This document shows positions 1 to 7,978 of a stretch of DNA of 23,622 nucleotides, piece by piece. A program made the translations under genes and the position numbers. Source of the stretch: Piscirickettsiaceae bacterium (GTDB taxonomy: Bacteria > Pseudomonadota > Gammaproteobacteria > Nitrosococcales > Methylophagaceae); assembly GCA_030627065.1 (NCBI GenBank), contig DAOUSV010000005.1, positions 1 to 23,622 of the forward strand, read 5' to 3'. Every line of letters starts with the position of its first letter. Position 1 is the stretch's first letter. The notes under the pieces were generated by a model. It did no database searches. It worked only from the letters and a program-made list of their open reading frames with translations, and was not told where the DNA came from.

Positions 1-59
1 CGTTTCGATTCCGAATCACGTCCGTTTCTAGTACTACCACCCGCTTTCTTATGAGCCAT
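1..59 (-). CDS. rpmA: 50S ribosomal protein L27 (5' fragment)
   Basis: Only the first 19 codons are inside the window. They read MAHKKAGGSTRNGRDSESK and continue with R, the conserved N-terminus of bacterial L27, which reaches toward the peptidyl-transferase centre. The ATG is preceded by an AGAGGA Shine-Dalgarno at 67-72. The gene lies 30 bp downstream of rplU on the same strand, the usual rplU-rpmA order, and probably shares its transcript. The rest of the gene lies beyond position 1. Confidence 0.95.
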   Translation of the reverse strand, partial: MAHKKAGGSTRNGRDSESK

Positions 60-89
60 CTTTTAATCCTCTGATATGTATCGGAAATC

Positions 90-401
90 TTAAGCTTTGA
101 TGCTTGTGATTTCGATTTCTGTATAAGACTGACGGTGACCCATAGTCCTACGTGAATGTTTACGACGACGGAACTTAACGATTTTAACTTTATCGCCACG
201 ACCATTTGCAACAACTTTCGCTGTTACTTTTGCGCCGTCAAGGTAAGGAGCGCCGATTTTAATATCACCGCCTTCACCTATCAAGAGAACGTTGTCTAAT
301 TCAACTTTCTCACCAGCATCAGCTGATAATTTCTCTACACGGAGCGTTTCGCCCTCTTTAACGCGGTATTGTTTACCGCCTGTCGCGACAATAGCGTACA
401 T
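90..401 (-). CDS. rplU: 50S ribosomal protein L21
   Basis: This 103-residue protein is colinear with E. coli L21, starting MYAIVATGGKQYRV and containing the KVKIVKFRRRKH core that binds 23S rRNA. An in-frame TTG lies four codons upstream at 413. The ATG at 401 is the better start because a GGAG Shine-Dalgarno (408-411) sits 6 nt before it and because it gives the family length. The gene is divergent from ispB and followed by rpmA. A good sigma70-like promoter lies upstream at 455-483. Confidence 0.97.
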   Translation of the reverse strand: MYAIVATGGKQYRVKEGETLRVEKLSADAGEKVELDNVLLIGEGGDIKIGAPYLDGAKVTAKVVANGRGDKVKIVKFRRRKHSRRTMGHRQSYTEIEITSIKA

Positions 402-454
402 CGCTGTCTCCAAAATTAGTGTTATTTGCTTCTTAACTCAGCAAAAGACCGGCA

Positions 455-483
455 ATTTTAACGCCTTTGTCTTAAGAGATCAA
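455..483 (-). promoter_or_regulatory. Sigma70-type promoter for rplU-rpmA
   Basis: On the minus strand TTGATC (478-483) and TAAAAT (455-460) are separated by exactly 17 nt, close to the TTGACA-N17-TATAAT consensus. Initiation would fall near 448, giving a leader of about 45 nt before rplU. I saw no comparably good promoter for the divergent ispB in the same intergenic space. Confidence 0.7.
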
Positions 484-570
484 ATCATAATTGAAATATT
501 TGCGATCTATCTCTCTGCGTGAGAAAGTACGCACTTTCAATTCGCAACATTATAGGCAATTTTACTCACC

Positions 571-1539
571 GTGGATATCCAATCTATTTACTCTTTAATA
601 GAAGATGATATGAAAGCTGTTGATTCGATGATTCAGTCGCGTTTACAGTCTAACGTTGTCCTGATTAATCAATTAGGAAGTTACATCATTAATAGTGGCG
701 GTAAACGCTTGCGGCCGGCACTTGCGATTTTGTGTGCGCGCGCTTGTGGCTATAAAGAAGATGAACATATTAACCTTGCGACCATTATTGAGTTTATTCA
801 TACCGCGACATTACTTCATGATGATGTAGTTGATGGCTCTGATATGCGCAGAGGCAAAAAAACTGCTAATAATGTCTGGGGTAATGAAGCTAGCGTTCTC
901 GTTGGTGACTTTTTATACACCCGTTCATTTGAAATGATGGTTGAAATGGGTTCAATGCGCCTGATGAAAATCCTTTCACATACCACTAATGTCATCGCTG
1001 AAGGAGAAGTTCTACAACTTCTTAACTGTAATGATGCAGCGACTACGGAAGAAAGTTACTTAGAAGTTATTCATCACAAAACAGCCAAATTATTTGAAGC
1101 CGCAGGACAGTTAGGTGCGGTTATCAGCCAGTCTAGCCCTGAAATTGAACACGCAATATCCAGCTACGCCATGCATCTTGGTAGCGCATTCCAATTAGTT
1201 GATGATTTATTAGATTACAGTGAATCTAGCGAAGCTATCGGTAAAAACATTGGCGATGACCTTGCCGAAGGCAAAGCGACGCTGCCTTTAATTTTTGCAA
1301 TGAAAAATGGCAATGAACAGCAAGCAAGCCTTGTTCGTGACGCTATTGAACGAGGTCAGCGCGATAAGATTGATGACATCATTACTATTATTAAAGAAAC
1401 AGGTGCTATTGATTACACCGCGCAAGCCGCCAAAGATGAAATTAACCAAGCTAAAGAGTCATTGACAATTCTCGCTGAAAGCCCTTATAAGCAAGCTCTT
1501 CTTTCTCTTGCAGATTTTGCGCTCCAACGTAGTTATTAA
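571..1539 (+). CDS. ispB: Octaprenyl diphosphate synthase
   Basis: This trans-polyprenyl diphosphate synthase of 322 residues adds isopentenyl units to farnesyl diphosphate to make the quinone side chain. It aligns along its whole length with E. coli IspB (323 residues). The first aspartate-rich motif DDVVD (about residues 88-92) follows the hallmark IEFIHTATLLH stretch, and GGKRLRP near residue 44 binds substrate. The second motif DDLLD lies near 211-215, followed by GKNIGDDLAEGK. The start is a GTG at 571 with no clear Shine-Dalgarno. It is chosen because it matches the family N-terminus; the next ATG is 13 codons in. Divergence from rplU is the common gammaproteobacterial arrangement. The product could make a different chain length, since specificity cannot be read with certainty. 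Confidence 0.94.
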   Translation: MDIQSIYSLIEDDMKAVDSMIQSRLQSNVVLINQLGSYIINSGGKRLRPALAILCARACGYKEDEHINLATIIEFIHTATLLHDDVVDGSDMRRGKKTANNVWGNEASVLVGDFLYTRSFEMMVEMGSMRLMKILSHTTNVIAEGEVLQLLNCNDAATTEESYLEVIHHKTAKLFEAAGQLGAVISQSSPEIEHAISSYAMHLGSAFQLVDDLLDYSESSEAIGKNIGDDLAEGKATLPLIFAMKNGNEQQASLVRDAIERGQRDKIDDIITIIKETGAIDYTAQAAKDEINQAKESLTILAESPYKQALLSLADFALQRSY

Positions 1540-1552
1540 GCTATATTTAATA

Positions 1553-1561
1553 TGCTAGAAT
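1553..1561 (+). promoter_or_regulatory. Putative extended -10 promoter for the HD-GYP/PP2C operon
   Basis: TGCTAGAAT combines the TGn extension with a -10 hexamer matching TATAAT at 5 of 6 positions. The -35 at 1533-1538 (TTATTA) is weak, as is usual for extended -10 promoters. It lies about 55 bp upstream of the ATG at 1616, in the only gap between ispB and the signalling operon. A small inverted repeat (TAAAC-ATTA-GTTTA, about 1561-1574) overlaps the expected start region. Confidence 0.4.
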
Positions 1562-1615
1562 AAACATTAGTTTATGAACGATTCTACAATCCCGCTTTAA
1601 GGCTCGCTAATCATT

Positions 1616-2695
1616 ATGAAAAAAATAGATACTTTTTCTGCTAATGTTTTAATTGTTGATGATCAAGTTCTCAACGTCAAACTATTAGAAAAGATCCTTA
1701 AACAGGCAGGCTACCAGAACGTCTACTCCACTACGGATTCTCGTGAAGCAGTACCGATATATCTAAAAAATGATATCGATATATTACTGCTTGATATTCG
1801 TATGCCACATATGGATGGCTTTGACGTTATGGAGCTTTTGAATGAAACTGTTCCAGATGATTATCTTCCTATTTTAATTCTAACTGCAGAATTAACATCT
1901 GAAACACGTGCTAAATCACTAAGCACCGGCGCTAAAGACTTTTTAACCAAGCCATTTAACCAACTTGAAGTGCTTCAACGGATCCATAACATTCTTGAAG
2001 TCCGCTTATTACACAAAGAACTTAAAAACTATAATAAAACGCTTGAATCAGCAGTTAAAAAGCGTACTCAAGAACTTGAAAAGAGCCGTTATGAAATTAT
2101 AGATCGCCTAGGTAAGGCTGCAGAATATAAAGACAATGAAACAGGTAACCATATTCTGAGAATGAGCCAATATTCTCGCTTATTAGCAAAAGCAGCCGAA
2201 TTACCGGACGAACAATGTGACCTTATATTGTTAGCCGCCCCCATGCATGATATTGGTAAAATAGGAATTCCAGACAGCGTACTGTTAAAGCCTGGAAAGC
2301 TTGACCCCGATGAATGGAAAATCATGCAAACCCATGTAGAAATTGGTGGTGAATTACTCTCTGGGAATGATGAAATACCCTTAATGAAAATGGCCAAGAA
2401 CATTGCATTGACTCACCATGAGCGTTGGGATGGTACCGGCTACCCTAACGGCCTAGCCGGTGAAGACATTCCTCTTGAGGGTCGGATATGTGCTATCAGC
2501 GATGTCTTTGATGCTCTCACTTCAGAACGTCCGTATAAAGATGCGTGGTCCGCAGAAAAAGCAATGGCCTTAATTGCAGAAGAAAGTGGCAAACACTTTG
2601 ATCCAAATTTAGCATCACTTTTTGCAACCATAATTGATGATGTACTCGCATATAAGCAGCTTCACCAAGACTCTTTAGAAGAAAGTTCAGCATGA
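1616..2695 (+). CDS. Response regulator with HD-GYP domain (probable c-di-GMP phosphodiesterase)
   Basis: This 359-residue cytoplasmic regulator should hydrolyse cyclic di-GMP under control of phosphorylation. The receiver domain (about residues 10-130) has the acidic pair D15/D16, phospho-acceptor D60, T90 and K112. A helical, probably coiled linker (about 130-165) leads into an HD-GYP domain (about 165-345) with the metal-binding H211-D212, the HHE at 267-269 and the signature GYP at 275-277. The domain looks intact, so catalysis is expected, though it could instead be mainly a protein-interaction output. Its last codons overlap the start of the REC-PP2C gene by 4 nt, suggesting coupled translation. 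The activating kinase may be the convergent hybrid kinase next door, which is inference from proximity. Confidence 0.93.
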   Translation: MKKIDTFSANVLIVDDQVLNVKLLEKILKQAGYQNVYSTTDSREAVPIYLKNDIDILLLDIRMPHMDGFDVMELLNETVPDDYLPILILTAELTSETRAKSLSTGAKDFLTKPFNQLEVLQRIHNILEVRLLHKELKNYNKTLESAVKKRTQELEKSRYEIIDRLGKAAEYKDNETGNHILRMSQYSRLLAKAAELPDEQCDLILLAAPMHDIGKIGIPDSVLLKPGKLDPDEWKIMQTHVEIGGELLSGNDEIPLMKMAKNIALTHHERWDGTGYPNGLAGEDIPLEGRICAISDVFDALTSERPYKDAWSAEKAMALIAEESGKHFDPNLASLFATIIDDVLAYKQLHQDSLEESSA

Positions 2696-3849
2696 TGACC
2701 CCCAACTCATCTCTCACCATTCTTGTTGCTGAAGATATCGAGGCAACTCAGAAATTACTTCGCCACTTTCTAACACGCTTTGGACATACTGTTTTCATCG
2801 CCGGTGATGGACAACAAGCGATTGAGATCTTTCAAAAACAGAAACCCGATATTATTCTTTGTGATGTTAATATGCCCATCATGAGTGGCCTTGAAGCCAT
2901 CAGGGTAATAAGAGCCACTTCCGATGAAATTTGGACTCCAATCTTAATTCTAAGCGCCTCTGATCAAGATAAAGACATTATAGAAGGCTTAGAAGCAGGA
3001 GCGGATGATTACCTGCCAAAGCCTATGAATCTAAAAGTACTAGAAGCTAAGATTGGTGCAATGCAACGCTTTGTTACACTGCAAAGAACGAATATTGAAA
3101 ATAAGAAAACATTGCAAAAACTTCACGATGAGTTTGAACATGAACAACTATTAGCAAAAAACATTGCCGATAAGATGTTGGCTCACGGGCAACTTGACTA
3201 CACTAATATTCAATTCTGGTTGCAACCCAACCGCTACTTTAGTGGCGATCTTATTGCAGCAGCACAGCCAAATGAAAATAAACTGTTCATCATGATTGCC
3301 GATTCAACGGGGCATGGTTTGGCTGCGGCATTGCCAGTACTAACTCTATCCCGTACATTTCATGCTATGACACAAAAGCACTTTACCCTTCCAGATATCG
3401 TCGCAGAAATAAATACATCACTGACAATTATTCTCACGGCTGATCGCTTTATTGCATGTAATATTTTCGAAATTGATTTAAAACATAAAACAATTGAAGC
3501 TTGGTGTGGTGGTATTCCAAACTCTGTAATTCTTGATGATGCAGGTGATATTATTCACCAGTTTAAGTCTAAACATCTTGCTCTTGGTATTTTACCTTCT
3601 AGCATTTTTGATTCATCAACTGAAACCTGGAGTTGGAAGCAGCCTATTGAATTAATTGCTTTTAGTGATGGTATAACAGAAGCTATAAATCCAGAAGGTA
3701 TCCCATTTGGGGAACAACAGCTCTTTGGTATTATTCGACAAGCACCGCCAAAAAAACGGGTTGAAACACTAAAAAAAGCTACTTTATCTCATATTAATGC
3801 GGAACAAGGTCAAGATGATATTTCATTAATATCTCTCTACTGTGACTAA
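2692..3849 (+). CDS. Response regulator with PP2C/SpoIIE-type serine phosphatase domain
   Basis: This 385-residue RsbU/HsbR-like regulator has a receiver domain (about 8-125) with E14/D15, phospho-acceptor D58 and K110. A coiled-coil-like linker (about 125-165) follows, then a SpoIIE-family PP2C domain (about 170-385). Metal-site aspartates are visible at SGDL (D186), IADSTGHG (D204), SDGITE (D326) and GQDDIS (D375/D376). Such phosphatases dephosphorylate a STAS-domain anti-anti-sigma factor in partner switching. No STAS protein, anti-sigma kinase or sigma factor gene is in this window, and the protein ends after the phosphatase, without the C-terminal kinase domain of HsbR. It starts at ATG 2692 in an ATGATG; the first ATG overlaps the upstream stop as ATGA. 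Confidence 0.93.
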   Translation: MMTPNSSLTILVAEDIEATQKLLRHFLTRFGHTVFIAGDGQQAIEIFQKQKPDIILCDVNMPIMSGLEAIRVIRATSDEIWTPILILSASDQDKDIIEGLEAGADDYLPKPMNLKVLEAKIGAMQRFVTLQRTNIENKKTLQKLHDEFEHEQLLAKNIADKMLAHGQLDYTNIQFWLQPNRYFSGDLIAAAQPNENKLFIMIADSTGHGLAAALPVLTLSRTFHAMTQKHFTLPDIVAEINTSLTIILTADRFIACNIFEIDLKHKTIEAWCGGIPNSVILDDAGDIIHQFKSKHLALGILPSSIFDSSTETWSWKQPIELIAFSDGITEAINPEGIPFGEQQLFGIIRQAPPKKRVETLKKATLSHINAEQGQDDISLISLYCD

Positions 3850-3856
3850 ATAAAAA

Positions 3857-3892
3857 GGGCAAATAAAACATACGGCCAAAACTTATTTGTCC
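3857..3892. terminator. Hairpin between convergent PP2C and histidine kinase genes
   Basis: GGGCAAATAA (3857-3866) can pair with TTATTTGTCC (3883-3892), giving 10 pairs with one G-U wobble and a 16-nt loop. On the minus strand it is followed by a TTTTTATT tract, so it best serves the kinase gene ending at 3895. On the plus strand the downstream tract is poor. The long loop makes this a moderate candidate. Confidence 0.45.
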
Positions 3893-3894
3893 AT

Positions 3895-5367
3895 TTATGC
3901 TTTTGGAATATCAACCCAGAAAATTGAACCTTCACCCGCTTTACTCTTTACTCCGATCTCACCACCCATCTCATTGATCAGCTTACGACAAATCACTAAG
4001 CCCAAACCCGTTCCTTCAATACTCTCATTCTGACCTACACGTTCAAATGGGCTAAATAACTTAGACTGCTGCTCTTCTGATAGGCCGATACCAATGTCTT
4101 TCACAGCAACTCGGGTAAATTTATCATCAATATCTTTGCATAAAATCTGTATTGAGCCGTTCTCACTATTATATTTAATAGCATTCGATAGTATATTTAA
4201 CAAAACCTGATGAAACCGCTTTACATCAATGCGTATTTTTATTTCTGATGGTACTGAATAGGGTAATATTTCAATCTGATTCTCTTTCGCTACCGGTGAT
4301 ATTTGCTGAATAGCGCCATTCAAACACTCTTCCAACGATCTGCTTTCAAATTCAAACTCAACTTGACCCGCCTCAATTTTTGAAATGTCGAGAATTTCAT
4401 TCACCAAACTTAATAAATGCTTTCCTGCCTGCTGAATAAATTCTAATTCTTCTTGCTGAGACTCAACTAATGGATGCTCCGAATCTCCAGCTAAAAGCCG
4501 AGAAAATCCTAGGATTGCATTCAAGGGCGTTCTAAATTCATGACTCATTTGAGATAAAAATACTGATTTTGCTCTATCTGCATCCTCAGCGCGCTTTCGC
4601 TGCTTCACTGATTCCTCATGAAATTGTTTACTTTGAATAAGGTTGCGAACTCGAGCTATTAATTCCTCTTCAATCAAAGGCTTTATAACGTAGTCACTAA
4701 CGCCAAGATAAAACAATTCAATTCGGCGAGAAATATCATCAAAGCCAGTGATTGCTAAAATAGGTATGTCACCTTTTTCATTATCAAGCCGACGAATGCG
4801 GTTAATCAGAGCCATACCCGTCATTTGACCTTCAAGCACAATATCACTGACTACCAAATCATAATCATTCTGTAAGTATGCAGTCCACGCATCTTCTGCA
4901 GTAAAGAATGCATCAACGATAAGTCCTCGGCTTTCAAATACAGCTGTAATCATTCTTTGCTGTGACAAGGTATCTTCAATATATAAGATTCGTCCAGATA
5001 ATGATTGTTGCTGTAACGTAAATCGATGAATAAAATTAACTAATTGTTGTACATCTTTTTTATGAAATACTTCCGTTACACCAGATGACAAAGCCTGGGT
5101 GTAAACATCATGCGATTCTTCTGCCGTAAATAAAATAATGGGGGTATGTTGGTAACCATCCGTTTCTCGGATAGTTTTAGCCAATGAAATTCCATCACCG
5201 CCTAACAAGTACATTGACACACAAATAAAATCAAACTTATCTAGGCTAAGCTTCTCCAGTCCTTGCGTCGTCGTTTCACAAATTACCGGTGTAATCTCTG
5301 AGTCTAGAAAGATATCCATCAATATCTTATGAAATAAAGCTGAATTATCAATAATTAGAACATTCAT
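3895..5367 (-). CDS. Hybrid histidine kinase with two N-terminal receiver domains
   Basis: This 490-residue soluble kinase has no membrane segment. The order is REC1 (about 1-120), REC2 (about 126-245), a short coiled linker, HisKA (about 265-335) and HATPase_c (about 380-488). The phosphorylated histidine is H276 in SHEFRTPLN. N391 and N395 form the N box, DIGIGL (424-429) is the G1 box and GTGLGL (452-457) the G2 box. REC2 keeps D175 and K229. In REC1 the expected phospho-acceptor position carries S51, so REC1 is probably not phosphorylated. The protein faces the two response regulator genes and may act on them, which is inference. The stimulus is unknown because no PAS, GAF or periplasmic domain is present. 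Confidence 0.92.
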   Translation of the reverse strand: MNVLIIDNSALFHKILMDIFLDSEITPVICETTTQGLEKLSLDKFDFICVSMYLLGGDGISLAKTIRETDGYQHTPIILFTAEESHDVYTQALSSGVTEVFHKKDVQQLVNFIHRFTLQQQSLSGRILYIEDTLSQQRMITAVFESRGLIVDAFFTAEDAWTAYLQNDYDLVVSDIVLEGQMTGMALINRIRRLDNEKGDIPILAITGFDDISRRIELFYLGVSDYVIKPLIEEELIARVRNLIQSKQFHEESVKQRKRAEDADRAKSVFLSQMSHEFRTPLNAILGFSRLLAGDSEHPLVESQQEELEFIQQAGKHLLSLVNEILDISKIEAGQVEFEFESRSLEECLNGAIQQISPVAKENQIEILPYSVPSEIKIRIDVKRFHQVLLNILSNAIKYNSENGSIQILCKDIDDKFTRVAVKDIGIGLSEEQQSKLFSPFERVGQNESIEGTGLGLVICRKLINEMGGEIGVKSKAGEGSIFWVDIPKA

Positions 5368-5474
5368 TACAAAGCAACCAGAGGTCTACAACAAAACCAT
5401 CATATTACCCCCTTTTATACCCTAAAAGAAATTTAATATTTTGTAGTCTTAATTAATCCGTTATCCTTGTCTCT

Positions 5475-5777
5475 ATGACTGAAATATACCAATACCATTT
5501 ATTCTTTTGCACTCATGAACGAGATGATGGCCGAGCCTATTGCCAACAGCATAATGCCCAATCATTACGTAACTACACCAAGCAACGCGTGCATGAGCTC
5601 AAACTTAAAAAAGTACGAGTCAATAATGCTGGGTGTTTGAACCGTTGTAACTTGGGTCCGATGCTTGTTATTTACCCCGAAGGTATTTGGTATCAATACC
5701 AAACTAAAGCTGATATTGATGAAATTATTGAATCCCATCTAATAAATGGGAAAATTGTAGAAAGGTTACAACAATGA
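5475..5777 (+). CDS. Thioredoxin-like [2Fe-2S] ferredoxin family protein
   Basis: This 100-residue protein has four cysteines spaced like thioredoxin-like [2Fe-2S] ferredoxins: C12 (FFCTHER), C23 (AYC), C54 and C58 (AGCLNRC). The motif NNAGCLNRCNLGP followed by VIYPEG is typical of this fold, which is related to the NuoE C-terminal half. It probably carries one [2Fe-2S] cluster and transfers electrons in the cytoplasm; the partner is not known. Its stop overlaps the hpnD start as ATGA (5774-5777), which ties it to squalene synthesis. An electron-donor role to HpnE is a possibility, not shown. The Shine-Dalgarno is poor. Confidence 0.88.
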   Translation: MTEIYQYHLFFCTHERDDGRAYCQQHNAQSLRNYTKQRVHELKLKKVRVNNAGCLNRCNLGPMLVIYPEGIWYQYQTKADIDEIIESHLINGKIVERLQQ

Positions 5778-6643
5778 CACCTGATGAATATTGTCGCGAT
5801 AAAGCAGCGAAAAGTGGTTCTAGTTTTTATTACAGTTTCTTATTTTTGCCCGAACAACAACGCCAAGCCATTATTGCGCTTTATGCCTTTTGTCGTGAAG
5901 TTGATGATACTGTTGATGAAATATCCGATGCAGGTGTCGCTCGCACCCAACTTGATTGGTGGCAGCAAGAAATAGAACGTACCTTTGAAGGCAAAGCTAC
6001 GCATCCAGTAGGTAAAGCATTGCAAGTGTCTTTACAACACTTTGACCTCCATAAAGAGTATTTTATGGAAATCATTGATGGCATGGCAATGGATCTTGAA
6101 CAATCATCCTATCCAGAATTCAAACACCTTGCTTTGTATTGCCACCGTGCCGCCAGCGTTGTCGGCTTATTATCTGTCGAGATCTTCGGCTATAATGACC
6201 GAAATACATTGAAATATGCTGAACATCTAGGAATGGCACTGCAACTCACCAATATTATTCGTGATGTCCGTGAAGATGCCGAGCGGGGACGAATTTATTT
6301 ACCACTGGAAGATTTAAAACGATTCAATATTCCTGAACAAGATATCTTAGCTCTTAAAGCCAGCCCAGAACTCACTGCCTGCTTGAAGTTTCAATCTGAA
6401 CGAGCCAAAGAGTATTATCAAAAAGCGATGAATATATTGCCGGCATCAGATCGTTATACCCAACGAACAGGCTTAGTGATGTCTGCTATCTATGAAGCGA
6501 CACTGGATGAAATTATTAGTGATAATTATCAAGTAATGAAGCAACGAGTGTCACTAACGCCATTAAGAAAGCTATGGATCGCTTGGCGTACAGTACGTCG
6601 TGAAAAACGACTTAATAAGCAATACATCAAACAGAATAAATGA
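5774..6643 (+). CDS. hpnD: Presqualene diphosphate synthase (HpnD family)
   Basis: This 289-residue member of the squalene/phytoene synthase family joins two farnesyl diphosphates head-to-head to give presqualene diphosphate. The first aspartate-rich motif is DDTVD (44-48) after YAFCREV. The second is the NIIRDVREDAERGRIYLP stretch (160-177), with D164 and D168 as magnesium ligands. The early DEYCRDKAAKSGSSFYYSF matches HpnD better than HpnC. Coupling to hpnE supports the squalene assignment over phytoene or dehydrosqualene synthase. The gene overlaps both neighbours by 4 nt. HpnC, needed for the next step in the three-enzyme route, is not in the window. Confidence 0.88.
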   Translation: MTPDEYCRDKAAKSGSSFYYSFLFLPEQQRQAIIALYAFCREVDDTVDEISDAGVARTQLDWWQQEIERTFEGKATHPVGKALQVSLQHFDLHKEYFMEIIDGMAMDLEQSSYPEFKHLALYCHRAASVVGLLSVEIFGYNDRNTLKYAEHLGMALQLTNIIRDVREDAERGRIYLPLEDLKRFNIPEQDILALKASPELTACLKFQSERAKEYYQKAMNILPASDRYTQRTGLVMSAIYEATLDEIISDNYQVMKQRVSLTPLRKLWIAWRTVRREKRLNKQYIKQNK

Positions 6644-7908
6644 CGACATTAATTATTGGCGGTGGCTGGAGCGGTTTGGCTGCTGCAATAACGTTAACGC
6701 AACAAGGCCATGCTGTGCACCTTATTGAATCGGCCAAACAATTGGGTGGCCGTGCTCGTAATGTGCAATGGCAAGATCAAACACTCGATAATGGTCAACA
6801 TTTAATGATTGGCGCTTATGATCGAATGCTGGCAATAATGCAATTAATTGGCATTGATAATAACGAGGTATTTCATCGTTACCCTATTGATATATCCATT
6901 CTTGACTCCGAGTTTTCACCGCTACATTTATCCACATCAGGTTGGCTTCCTTGGCCACTCTCTTTATCATGGAATTTAACTAAAAGTGCAGGAGTAACAG
7001 GCTTAATACACGTTGCACGCCTGCAAACTAGTATTCCAAGGGTTTTATCGACTCCTGACATTACCGTTCAAGAATGGTTAGGTAATACCAAGCAATCTCC
7101 TCGCTTAATTAAGCAGCTATGGGAGCCAATGTGCTTGGCGACCCTCAATACGCCGATCGATCACGCTTCTGCTCATTTATTAGCTAAAGTGTTACAAGAT
7201 AGTTTAGGAAAATCTAAATCTGATGCCGATTTATTAATTCCTAAGTATCCTCTGGGTGATTTATTTCCACAAAAAGCGACTGACTATATTGAACAAAATG
7301 GTGGCAAGATCAGCTTAAGAACTCGGGCAGACACACTCATTGTCCAAGACAATAAAGTGCAAGGAGTTATGACCCAAGGAGGTCAAACAATTACCGCTGA
7401 TCAGCTTATTGTAGCCTTAAGCCCATCACAAACTAGCGACCTTCTCGCTCCATTAATCAAACTTAATAAACCGACTGAATACCCAATTTGTACTGTATAT
7501 TTACAATATTCATCCGATACTCGCTTGCCATCAGCCATGCTTGGCTTATCAGGCACTATCAGTCAGTGGATTTTTGATCGTAGTGAACAAACCGCTGGTT
7601 TAATGGCCGTTGTTATCAGTGGCCCAGGCAAACATGAAACATTAGATAAAAAACAACTTGTAGAAAAAGTCTGCCAAGAAATACATCAACTATTACCTGC
7701 TATGCCTGCAACAGTAGAACATAGCTTTGTCATCCGTGAAAAGCGAGCAACATTTGCCTGCACAGTTAATGTCGAACAATCTCGACCTCAATGTAAAACA
7801 GCTGTTGAAGGACTCTATTTAGCCGGTGACTTTGTTGCCAATGCCTACCCCGCCACATTGGAAGGGGCTGTTCGTAATGGAGAGTCTTGTGCCAAACAAC
7901 TTTTATAG
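6640..7908 (+). CDS. hpnE: Hydroxysqualene dehydroxylase, FAD-dependent (HpnE family)
   Basis: This 422-residue flavoprotein of the amine oxidase/phytoene desaturase superfamily has an N-terminal FAD-binding Rossmann fold: GGGWSG at 7-12, E30 closing the second strand, and GGRA at 36-39. DNGQH (50-54) follows, as in HpnE proteins. The C-terminal FAD segment LYLAGDF...YPATLEGAVRNGE lies near 395-415. HpnE reduces hydroxysqualene to squalene. Its immediate coupling to hpnD (ATGA overlap 6640-6643) supports this over a carotenoid desaturase, although a desaturase of C30 carotenoids is the main alternative. Squalene would feed hopanoid or C30 carotenoid synthesis outside the window. Confidence 0.87.
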   Translation: MTTLIIGGGWSGLAAAITLTQQGHAVHLIESAKQLGGRARNVQWQDQTLDNGQHLMIGAYDRMLAIMQLIGIDNNEVFHRYPIDISILDSEFSPLHLSTSGWLPWPLSLSWNLTKSAGVTGLIHVARLQTSIPRVLSTPDITVQEWLGNTKQSPRLIKQLWEPMCLATLNTPIDHASAHLLAKVLQDSLGKSKSDADLLIPKYPLGDLFPQKATDYIEQNGGKISLRTRADTLIVQDNKVQGVMTQGGQTITADQLIVALSPSQTSDLLAPLIKLNKPTEYPICTVYLQYSSDTRLPSAMLGLSGTISQWIFDRSEQTAGLMAVVISGPGKHETLDKKQLVEKVCQEIHQLLPAMPATVEHSFVIREKRATFACTVNVEQSRPQCKTAVEGLYLAGDFVANAYPATLEGAVRNGESCAKQLL

Positions 7909-7925
7909 TCGCTATCTTCAAGGCT

Positions 7926-7934
7926 TGTTATAAT
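7926..7934 (+). promoter_or_regulatory. Extended -10 promoter upstream of the lipoprotein gene
   Basis: TGTTATAAT contains a perfect TATAAT (7929-7934) preceded by the TGn extension. No good -35 is visible 16-18 bp upstream, which extended -10 promoters tolerate. Initiation near 7941 would give a leader of about 38 nt to the ATG at 7979 and transcribe the lipoprotein and SDR genes separately from hpnE. Confidence 0.6.
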
Positions 7935-7978
7935 CAACCGCTGTTACTCCAATAATAACTCATAGAGAGACGATCATA

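Noticed and set aside
5412..5428. CTTTTA-TACCC-TAAAAG inverted repeat between the kinase and ferredoxin-like genes
   Set aside because: Only 6 bp, in an AT-rich divergent promoter region. It could be an operator but is too short to claim.
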